This document shows, one piece after another, positions 1-5,554 of a DNA stretch of 6,711 nt. Where the stretch lies: positions 1-6,711 of the forward strand of contig PMBA01000028.1 of the NCBI GenBank assembly GCA_003152795.1, read 5' to 3'. Every line of letters starts with the position of its first letter. Position 1 is the first letter of the stretch. The notes under the pieces were generated by a model that was not told where the DNA came from, did not search any database, and saw only the letters and a list, made by a program, of their open reading frames with translations. The position numbers were made by a program, and so were the translations under genes. This DNA comes from Acidobacteriaceae bacterium (GTDB lineage: Bacteria; Acidobacteriota; Terriglobia; Terriglobales; Acidobacteriaceae).

Positions 1-73
1 CTTGAACGAAGCCTTGCGGCAGACGCTTCGCGTGGACCTGGCTGGCAATTGACGCTGTAAGGCGGATAAGGTC
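1..73. other. Left flank of the recombinase gene, possibly the tail of an upstream gene or the element's left end
   Basis: No complete gene is present. Two plus-strand frames are open from the window edge: one ends at a TGA at 50-52 and the other at a TAA at 58-60. The first reads LNEALRQTLRVDLAGN before its stop and looks like the helical C-terminal tail of a protein, but 16 residues are too few to be sure. A TTGACG at 49-54 resembles a -35 box, but nothing like a -10 box lies 16-18 bases downstream. The tetranucleotides CTTG and GAAC, the type of target known for IS91, overlap at 1-7, but such short matches are common. Confidence 0.3.
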
Positions 74-100
74 GGGTCACAAGGAGATTGCTTGTGACCC
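74..100. repeat. Perfect 10-bp inverted repeat with 7-bp spacer over the recombinase start
   Basis: The arms are GGGTCACAAG at 74-83 and CTTGTGACCC at 91-100. They are perfect reverse complements separated by the asymmetric spacer GAGATTG. As RNA this forms a 10-bp stem that holds half of the ribosome binding site (81-86) and the GTG start (94-96). As DNA the layout, two roughly 10-bp inverted arms around a 6-8 bp asymmetric centre, is that of a tyrosine recombinase crossover site, and a tyrosine recombinase gene starts inside it. The repeat is seen directly; which role it plays is inference. Confidence 0.8.
81..86 (+). promoter_or_regulatory. Ribosome binding site of the recombinase gene (decides the start)
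   Basis: AAGGAG lies 7 bases before the GTG at 94, which is good spacing. The in-frame TTG at 88 is only one base away and the ATGs at 109 and 112 are too far, so GTG at 94 is chosen. The site is partly buried in the 74-100 stem. Confidence 0.7.
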
Positions 101-981
101 ATCTACGAAAAATGATGCTCGAGGAACTCGAGCGTCGTAATTACACCGAGAGTACCACTCGGGCCTACATCCGCACCATCGAAGATTTTGCTCGCTACTT
201 TAAGCGCTCGCCGGATCAGCTCGGCCCGGAGCAGATTCGCACGTACGTCGCGCATTTGTTCCGTGATCGCAAGCTGACCGACAACACGGTCAATCAGCGC
301 GTGGGCGCCCTGCGTTTCTTCTTCATCAAGACACTCAAGAAGTCGTGGAGCGTGGAAGAAACGCCCTATCCGAAGAAGAGATTTCACCTGCCCGTGATCC
401 TCAGTCAGGAAGAAGTGGCGCGCCTGATCGAATCGGCTTTGATCCCGTTTCACCGCACGATCCTGATCACGCTGTATGCCACGGGCGTGAGACGAGCCGA
501 GTTGGCAAATCTGAAGATCAGCGATATCGACAGCCAGCGGATGGTGGTTCACGTTCGGGGCGGCAAGGGGCGCAAAGACCGCGACGTAATGCTCAGCCCG
601 CATCTGCTCGAAGAACTCCGGCAGCATTTTCGCAGGTTGGGCCGGAAACCGGCCGAGTGGCTGTTCCCGGGCGGCCGATGGCATACCGCCACCGAGTATC
701 CAATCAGCACCAAAGTCGTCTGGTACGCCTGCCGCGAAGCCGCCAAACGCGCGGGAATCCGGAAAAAGCTTCACCCCCACACTCTTCGCCACTGCTTCGC
801 AACTCACCTGCTCGAAGCCGGCGCCGACCTGCGCACCATTCAGATGCTGCTGGGCCATACCGACCTGAAAGAGACGACCATCTACCTCCACCTTTCACAG
901 CGGCACCTCAGCGCCACCGCCAGTCCGCTGGATGCGCTGCCGCTGTTCGCTCACGGTAGCGATTTGTCTGAGCCAAAATAG
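94..981 (+). CDS. Tyrosine recombinase (phage integrase family) of an IS91-type element
   Basis: This is a site-specific recombinase that would cut and rejoin DNA through a covalent 3'-phosphotyrosine. At 295 residues it has the XerC/XerD size and layout. An N-terminal helical core-binding (SAM-like) domain spans about residues 1-85 and the catalytic domain about 105-275. All expected catalytic residues are visible: R133 in ATGVRRAEL, K158 in GGKGRKDR, H229 and R232 in HPHTLRHCFATHL, H255 in LLGHTD and the nucleophile Y264 in TTIYLHL. The start is GTG at 94, supported by AAGGAG at 81-86. The stop codon abuts the transposase start with no gap, so the two genes are probably co-translated. Its exact role in the element is unclear; resolving or circularising intermediates is plausible. 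XerC, XerD and integron integrases are similar, but the neighbour points to the IS91-associated group. Confidence 0.9.
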   Translation: MTHLRKMMLEELERRNYTESTTRAYIRTIEDFARYFKRSPDQLGPEQIRTYVAHLFRDRKLTDNTVNQRVGALRFFFIKTLKKSWSVEETPYPKKRFHLPVILSQEEVARLIESALIPFHRTILITLYATGVRRAELANLKISDIDSQRMVVHVRGGKGRKDRDVMLSPHLLEELRQHFRRLGRKPAEWLFPGGRWHTATEYPISTKVVWYACREAAKRAGIRKKLHPHTLRHCFATHLLEAGADLRTIQMLLGHTDLKETTIYLHLSQRHLSATASPLDALPLFAHGSDLSEPK

Positions 982-2175
982 GTGCCACGGCCGCCCCTTG
1001 AGGTGGCCGATGTGATCCGCGCAGCGGGAGACGCCTTTTTCGATGGCAGCCGGAAGTGGTTTACCTGGCTGCACCTGAAGGTCCTCACCGCCATTCTGCG
1101 CTGCCGAACCGCCGCGCTCGGCGGCCATGTGGATGAATGTTCCAGTTGCGGGCATCGCACCATCTCGTTCAACTCATGCCGTAACCGCCATTGCCCGAAG
1201 TGCCAGGCTAACGCGCGTGACCGCTGGCTGGAAGCGCGCAGCCGGGATCTTCTGCCCACCCGCTATGTCCACGTGGTCTTCACGCTGCCGCACCAGTTAG
1301 GGCCACTGGCCTTGCAGAACAAGCAAGAGATCTACAGCTTGCTGTTTCGCGCCAGCGCCGAAACTCTGCTCCAGGTTGCCTGCAATCCTAAATACCTGGG
1401 TGCTGAGATCGGATTTTTCAGCGTGCTGCACACCTGGAATCAACAACTGTTGCACCATCCCCATGTTCACTGCGTCGTCCCGGCTGGCGGACTGAGTCCC
1501 GACCACCAACGCTGGATCGCCACACACCCCAACTTCTTTTTCCCCGTCAAAGTCCTCAGCTGCGTCTTCCGCGGCAAGTTTGTGGCAGGCCTTCGCAAAC
1601 TCCACGCCGAGGGCAAGCTGGGATTTCACGGAGCACTTGCGCACCTTCAGGCGCCGCAGGCATTCGCCGCCTGGCTGCGCCCGCTGTTCCGGTCCGATTG
1701 GGTGGTCTATTCCAAGCGACCTTTCGGCGGCGCCGAACACGCGCTGCGCTATCTGGGCTGCTACACCCATCGAGTGGCCATTTCCAACCACCGACTGGTT
1801 TCACTGGCAGAGGACCGTGTCACTTTCCGTTGGCGCGACTCGGCCCACAAGAACAAGAAGCGGCTGATGAGCCTGCCAGTCGAGGAATTCCTGCGCCGCT
1901 TTCTTCTGCACGTGCTGCCTCGGGGATTTGTGCGGATCCGGCATTTCGGACTCTTTGCCCACCGGCGTCGCGCGGCCTTGCTGCCACTCTGCTTCCAACT
2001 GCTTGCCTCAGCAGGCGTCCCGGCGCACGCCAGCGGACCAGAACCGAAATGCGATTCAGTGCCGCCGCTTTGGCTGTGCCCAAAATGCGGCGGTCCGATG
2101 GTTCTGCTGGAGCGGCTCAGCCCCGTTCAGGCACGACTCCGTTCTCCTCCTCTGAAATCAAAAGCTTGCCCATGA
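982..2175 (+). CDS. tnpA: IS91 family transposase (HUH, two-tyrosine type)
   Basis: This is the transposase that would nick one DNA strand and drive rolling-circle-like transposition. An N-terminal zinc-binding region carries C53, C56, C66, H70, C71 and C74 (in SCRNRHCPKCQ). The HUH metal motif is H161-x-H163 in HPHVHCVVPAGG. Two tyrosines four positions apart, Y257 and Y261 in YLGCYTHRVAISN, match the paired catalytic tyrosines of IS91. A further CPKCGG pair (C366, C369) lies near the C-terminus. At 397 residues it is full length and unbroken. The GTG start at 982 directly follows the recombinase TAG. A GTG at 1012, preceded by GAGGTGG at 1000-1006, is an alternative, but it would remove the family-typical N-terminal RPPLEVADVIR segment, so 982 is preferred. 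The 0-base junction implies translational coupling. Confidence 0.93.
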   Translation: MPRPPLEVADVIRAAGDAFFDGSRKWFTWLHLKVLTAILRCRTAALGGHVDECSSCGHRTISFNSCRNRHCPKCQANARDRWLEARSRDLLPTRYVHVVFTLPHQLGPLALQNKQEIYSLLFRASAETLLQVACNPKYLGAEIGFFSVLHTWNQQLLHHPHVHCVVPAGGLSPDHQRWIATHPNFFFPVKVLSCVFRGKFVAGLRKLHAEGKLGFHGALAHLQAPQAFAAWLRPLFRSDWVVYSKRPFGGAEHALRYLGCYTHRVAISNHRLVSLAEDRVTFRWRDSAHKNKKRLMSLPVEEFLRRFLLHVLPRGFVRIRHFGLFAHRRRAALLPLCFQLLASAGVPAHASGPEPKCDSVPPLWLCPKCGGPMVLLERLSPVQARLRSPPLKSKACP

Positions 2176-2406
2176 TTCGATCTTTCTCATCTCGAACCGA
2201 CGACACGCTCCGGCGCCAGAACCCGACGTGTGCTCGCCGACTGCCCCCGGTGCCGGGTGGGATGCGGAACTTCCACCCACCTGGCGCCCGTCACCCCGAC
2301 CTCACCCGGAAAACCGCTCCGCCTGGCTGTTCCCGCTCTCCGTTGATCGGACTTGCCAGCATCCAAAATCCATAGCTCCGAAGTTCCAAACCGCTTCCTT
2401 CAAGTC

Positions 2407-2485
2407 GCTGTATCAAAAACGCTCCGGCGAACGGGATCCGTGCGTCTCCCCGAAGCTTATTGCGCCGGAGCGTTTCCGATACAGC
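2407..2485. repeat. 79-bp near-perfect inverted repeat (23-bp arms, 33-bp centre)
   Basis: The arms at 2407-2429 and 2463-2485 match at 21 of 23 positions. The only differences are the two bases at 2415-2416 and their partners. The innermost 13 bp are perfect, including CGCTCCGGCG against CGCCGGAGCG. A further AAGTC/GACTT pair lies outside the arms after a short asymmetric gap. The centre contains a smaller pairing, CGGG at 2432-2435 with CCCG at 2449-2452. It could be a bidirectional terminator, a small palindromic (MITE- or REP-like) element, or part of the origin-end hairpin of the IS91-type element. Confidence 0.75.
2415..2472 (-). terminator. Candidate intrinsic terminator of the VOC-dehydrogenase-cupin operon
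   Basis: Read on the minus strand, the GC-rich arm from 2472 to 2463 pairs perfectly over 10 bp with 2429-2420. Five T residues (2419-2415) follow directly. It begins about 108 bases after the cupin stop codon. The loop is 33 bases, longer than usual, although a 4-bp inner stem could shorten it. On the plus strand the same stem is followed by only three T residues, so it could also weakly stop transcription leaving the mobile element. Confidence 0.45.
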
Positions 2486-2579
2486 ACTAAGACTTCTTGG
2501 GCCTTTGGCAGTGGGTAGGGGATTTCACGCAAACCTGCGACGCGAACGTGCTTGCGCCGCACCCAGCTATCGGCCCGCT

Positions 2580-3467
2580 CTATTGCCCGCGCCTTCCTCC
2601 GGCGCCGACGACCGTCTCCAGCACGCCCTTCTGAGTGGCGATCCCCAGAATCATGAATTCGAGATCCTGCGAACTGTCGTTCTTGAAAGAGTGCGCTTCA
2701 TTCAACAGTACGGGAACGGCATCGCCCTTATGAATTGCCGCCGTTTCCCCGTTCACCTGCGCCTGGCCTTCGCCGTTGACCACATAGTAGACCTCTTCGA
2801 TGCCCGGGTGCCGATGCACGCCCTCCGAGGACCCCGGGGGAAGCAGCAGGTGATCCATATAAGACCAGTTGGTGTAAAACACGCTGGGCTCGAGCGCGCG
2901 TCGGTACCGCACACGCCCCACTCCGCCGTGATAGTTCTCCACCAGAGCGAGCAGGGCCTTGTCCAGCCGCATGGTCATGAACACGGGAATGGGATCCTTG
3001 CTGGCGACGTCGGTGCGGGCATCCTCGAGATTGAATGCATCGTATTTTCCCTTGACGGCCGTCACGTTGATGTTCATGAACTCCACCGGATGGTCCGACG
3101 GGTTATAGATCGCGTGCGAATGTCCCATGCGGGAGGGCGCGCCGACGGTGCCCTTCAAAACCGAAGTCCGCCCGTCGATGGTGAACTCCGCCTCTCCATC
3201 GAAGATGATGAACATCTCCTCGCACTGGTTGTGGAAATGGTGCCCCACGCCGCCGCCCGGCATGATCTGGCAGCGATGCATGAAATCCAGGTTGGTGGTC
3301 AGTGCGTTACCGGGCATGAGAACCTCGCAGGCCATGTCGCCCGCGCTCCCATGGGAACGGCTGCGCGTATACTTGCCGGGGTCGGTGTGTCCAATCCGTT
3401 GAGCCAGCGGGTCGCGGGGCAACAAGGGGATTGCCAGCGCAACCAACAGCAGCATGGTCTTTTTCAT
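2580..3467 (-). CDS. Exported two-domain cupin (bicupin) with two complete metal sites
   Basis: This is a 295-residue metal-binding bicupin of unknown substrate. The first 22 residues (MKKTMLLLVALAIPLLPRDPLA) form a signal peptide, so it probably acts in the periplasm. Domain 1 (about 60-135) has G71, H77, H79, E84 and G91 in the classic G(X)5HXH(X)4E(X)6G spacing, with H118 in GHSHAIYN as fourth ligand. Domain 2 (about 200-275) repeats the pattern with G212, H218, H220, E225, G232 and H259. Both domains therefore keep a three-His, one-Glu set, as in oxalate decarboxylase and some dioxygenases. The frame stays open upstream to 3572, but the start at 3467 is chosen because it places the signal peptide at the N-terminus. 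It begins 8 bases after the dehydrogenase stop. Only a weak GAG precedes it, so coupled translation is likely. Isomerase, decarboxylase and dioxygenase roles all remain possible. Confidence 0.88.
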   Translation of the reverse strand: MKKTMLLLVALAIPLLPRDPLAQRIGHTDPGKYTRSRSHGSAGDMACEVLMPGNALTTNLDFMHRCQIMPGGGVGHHFHNQCEEMFIIFDGEAEFTIDGRTSVLKGTVGAPSRMGHSHAIYNPSDHPVEFMNINVTAVKGKYDAFNLEDARTDVASKDPIPVFMTMRLDKALLALVENYHGGVGRVRYRRALEPSVFYTNWSYMDHLLLPPGSSEGVHRHPGIEEVYYVVNGEGQAQVNGETAAIHKGDAVPVLLNEAHSFKNDSSQDLEFMILGIATQKGVLETVVGAGGRRGQ

Positions 3468-3475
3468 AAATGCAA

Positions 3476-5467
3476 CTACTCTATCAAACCGAATGCGATG
3501 ATGTTCTGCCCGGATGCCACGGCCAGGTACTGCTTGCCGTCGAACCGGTACGTCATGGGAGATGCTTTCCAAAGCTGGTTAGTCTGGAACTGCCAGAGCG
3601 GCTTGCCGTGCGCGGCATCCACCGCCTCTAACATTCCGCTGTCTTCGCCAAAGAAAACCAACCCGCTGGCGGTGGCCAACGTCCCTCCCCAGGAGTCTCC
3701 GCGCCCCACCTGCGGCAGTTCCCACCGAATCCTGCCCGTTTGTATATCGATTGCGCGCAGCACTTTTTGCCGCGCCTCATCGGGAACCGTGCGCGCACTG
3801 CCGCCCAGGTAGCCCCGGCCTGCTTCCCACTCCACAGGCCGCTTGGCAACGATGCTGCAGCCTTCCATCGCCTGCACGTAATACAGCCCAGTCGCCGGGT
3901 TATAAGATGTCGAGAACCAGTTGGATGCGCCATCCTGCGCGGGGCAGACCTTCTCTCCTTTGGCGTCCGGCATCTCCAAATCCGGGTTGAACACCGGGCG
4001 TCCATCCGGCCCAATTCCGGTTGCCCAGGTGAGTTTCTGCACGAACGGTTTGGCTAACAAAAGTTTCCCGCCGACCCGGTCGAGCACGTAGAAGAAGCCG
4101 TTGCGGTTGGCTTGGATCAGGAGCTTCCGCGGCTGCCCCTGCCAGTTGGCATCCACCAGCACAGGAGGTTCGGTAGCGTCCCAATCCCACACGTCGTGCG
4201 GCGTGAACTGATAGTACCACTTCAGCTTGCCGGTCTTGGCTTCGAGCGCCAGGATCGAGCACGAGTACAGATTGTCACCCCCACGCTCGTCGTCGTTGTA
4301 GTCGGGGCCGGGATTGCCCGTCGGCCAATACAGCGTATCTAACTGCGGGTCATACGTGCCGGTGAACCAGGCGACCGCCGAAGGGTGTTCGATGCCTTTG
4401 CCCTTCCATGTTTCGGAACCCGGTTCGCCGGGCGCGGGTACGGTCCAGAACCGCCAAACCTCTTTTCCTGTGGCCTGATCGAAGGCCGCCAGGAAGCCGC
4501 GGACCCCTTGTTCGCCGCCCGCTGTGCCCGAGATGACCAGGTCCCCCACCGCCAGCGGCGCCGACGTAGCGTTGTAGTTCTGATGCCAGTCGGCCATCTC
4601 GGTTTCCCACAGGACCGCCCCGGTGAAACGGTTGAGCGAGAGAATGTGAGCATTATCGGTGACCATGAACAGGCGATCTCCCGCCTGTGCCACGCCGCGA
4701 TTGAAGCCGCCTGCCGCGTTGCCCACCAGCCCCCGGGTCCGTGGCTGCTGAAAATGCCACAACTCGCGTCCGTTGCCGGCATCGAGCGCATAGCACTCGT
4801 TGCCGCTGGTGACGTACATGATTCCTTCCACCACCACAGGGGTGGTCTCCAGGCGCGTCACGTTCGGCATGGGGAAGATCCATCGGGGCGCTAGTTTCGC
4901 AACATTGGCCGGCGTGATCTGCGTGAGCATGGTGTAACGGTTACCGCCCACCTGGCCGTTGTAAGTGGACCAATCGGTTTGCGAGGTCACCGCGCGATAG
5001 TGACCCCCGCCGCCAGTTCGGAACAGATGAATGCGTTGGTCGTCCGTCCGGAGAGCCAGATCGAGCGAGCTTTCGCCGACAACCAGGCCCTCCAATGTCT
5101 TCCCGTCCGTGGTCTGCAGCTTTTTGCGCACGGGTGTGTAGCCGCGGCGCAGGGGCCGCAGCGTGCGAAGGAAAGCGACCAGGTCGTTCATCTCCTGGTT
5201 GCCCAGACTAAACGCCGGCATGCCTCTGCCGGGAATGCCGGCCCTGACGAGTTCCGTCAGTTCCGTATCTGTCCGGTTGGCGAGCCGGAAAAGAATGGAG
5301 GGGGCCAGTTCGCCTCCCGCGCCGTCACCGCCATGGCACACCGAGCAGTTATTGTCGTACTGCCGCCGGCCTGGGTCGGCGGCCGCCGCCGGAGGTTGGA
5401 TAGTAGATTGTGGAAAAGTAACACGAACCGCCAATGAGAGACAGACAAGCAGCCCTAGAGCGCGCAT
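3476..5467 (-). CDS. PQQ-dependent alcohol dehydrogenase with N-terminal cytochrome c domain
   Basis: This is a periplasmic quinohaemoprotein that would oxidise an alcohol or aldehyde at PQQ and pass electrons to its own haem c. Its 663 residues comprise a signal peptide (1 to about 20), a cytochrome c domain (about 33-105; CSVCH at 41-45 and probable axial M83), a short beta-rich linker domain (about 112-160) and an eight-bladed quinoprotein propeller (about 165-663). By comparison with methanol dehydrogenase MxaF I place the PQQ/metal residues at E319 (GGEQGVRG), W367, N385 (TGNPGP), catalytic D428 (PHDVWDWD) and R455 (NRNGFFYVLDR). All are present. Two oddities are A251-A252 where MxaF has its vicinal Cys-Cys, and an Asp at 430, two after the catalytic Asp, as in lanthanide-type enzymes. 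There is no clear ribosome binding site. A promoter ends close to the ATG, so the transcript may be nearly leaderless. The substrate is unknown. Confidence 0.92.
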   Translation of the reverse strand: MRALGLLVCLSLAVRVTFPQSTIQPPAAAADPGRRQYDNNCSVCHGGDGAGGELAPSILFRLANRTDTELTELVRAGIPGRGMPAFSLGNQEMNDLVAFLRTLRPLRRGYTPVRKKLQTTDGKTLEGLVVGESSLDLALRTDDQRIHLFRTGGGGHYRAVTSQTDWSTYNGQVGGNRYTMLTQITPANVAKLAPRWIFPMPNVTRLETTPVVVEGIMYVTSGNECYALDAGNGRELWHFQQPRTRGLVGNAAGGFNRGVAQAGDRLFMVTDNAHILSLNRFTGAVLWETEMADWHQNYNATSAPLAVGDLVISGTAGGEQGVRGFLAAFDQATGKEVWRFWTVPAPGEPGSETWKGKGIEHPSAVAWFTGTYDPQLDTLYWPTGNPGPDYNDDERGGDNLYSCSILALEAKTGKLKWYYQFTPHDVWDWDATEPPVLVDANWQGQPRKLLIQANRNGFFYVLDRVGGKLLLAKPFVQKLTWATGIGPDGRPVFNPDLEMPDAKGEKVCPAQDGASNWFSTSYNPATGLYYVQAMEGCSIVAKRPVEWEAGRGYLGGSARTVPDEARQKVLRAIDIQTGRIRWELPQVGRGDSWGGTLATASGLVFFGEDSGMLEAVDAAHGKPLWQFQTNQLWKASPMTYRFDGKQYLAVASGQNIIAFGLIE

Positions 5468-5478
5468 AGGTTTGCTTT

Positions 5479-5509
5479 AGTATATCCCATTAGCGCACAC
5501 TACGGTCAA
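5479..5509 (-). promoter_or_regulatory. Candidate promoter of the PQQ dehydrogenase gene (near-leaderless)
   Basis: On the minus strand TTGACC (5509-5504) is followed after 19 bases by TATACT (5484-5479). These match the -35 and -10 consensus at five of six positions each, though the spacer is two bases longer than ideal. Transcription would begin around 5472, leaving about five bases before the ATG at 5467. That fits the absence of a ribosome binding site. If real, the dehydrogenase and cupin can be expressed apart from the VOC gene. Confidence 0.4.
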
Positions 5510-5523
5510 GTGAATAAGTGAAT
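5508..5523. repeat. Tandem 8-bp direct repeat at the -35 box
   Basis: AAGTGAAT occurs twice head to tail (5508-5515 and 5516-5523). On the minus strand it reads ATTCACTT twice and runs into the candidate -35 box TTGACC, sharing its first two bases. The position would suit a regulator site acting on the dehydrogenase promoter. The repeat is certain; a regulatory role is a guess. Confidence 0.5.
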
Positions 5524-5554
5524 TACATATATCTCGAACAGTTCCTACAACACG

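Larger units (their letters stand above)
74..2175 (+). mobile_element. IS91-type element core: tyrosine recombinase plus HUH transposase (ends not resolved)
   Basis: Two adjacent plus-strand genes encode a tyrosine recombinase and an IS91-family transposase. This pairing is known in a subset of IS91-like elements. IS91 elements move by a single-strand, rolling-circle-like process from an origin end to a terminus end, have no long terminal inverted repeats and make no target duplication. The usual boundary marks are therefore not expected. The given limits cover only the supported core. The true left end lies at or before the window start, and the right end probably lies between 2176 and about 2500. 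Both genes are uninterrupted, which argues for a recent or active copy. Confidence 0.75.
2176..2579. other. Non-coding interval between the mobile element and the minus-strand operon
   Basis: I see no credible gene in these 404 bases. Open frames exist on both strands but they are proline- and arginine-rich and resemble no family. The interval should contain the origin (right) end of the IS91-type element and the 3' end of the operon transcript. Short inverted repeats lie at 2255-2260/2273-2278 (GGGTGG with CCACCC) and at 2253-2259/2303-2309 (CCGGGTG with CACCCGG). The main structure is the large inverted repeat at 2407-2485. Candidate IS91-type target tetranucleotides occur several times (GAAC at 2267-2270 and 2429-2432, CAAG at 2401-2404), so they do not fix the end of the element. 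Confidence 0.6.

Noticed and set aside
103..891. A 262-codon minus-strand frame opposite the recombinase
   Set aside because: It is antisense to a recombinase with all catalytic residues in place, and its translation shows no recognisable domain.
1698..2375. A 225-codon plus-strand frame overlapping the transposase end
   Set aside because: It overlaps the conserved C-terminal half of the transposase in another frame and is rich in Pro, Arg and Ser without motifs.
1..2580. Fixing the element ends from GAAC/CAAG/CTTG tetranucleotides
   Set aside because: These four-base motifs occur many times on both sides, and without an empty-site comparison none can be chosen.
2460..3812. A 450-codon plus-strand open frame
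   Set aside because: It lies antisense to the bicupin and the end of the PQQ dehydrogenase, both of which have strong family motifs. Its own translation resembles no protein family and fits a GC-rich shadow frame.
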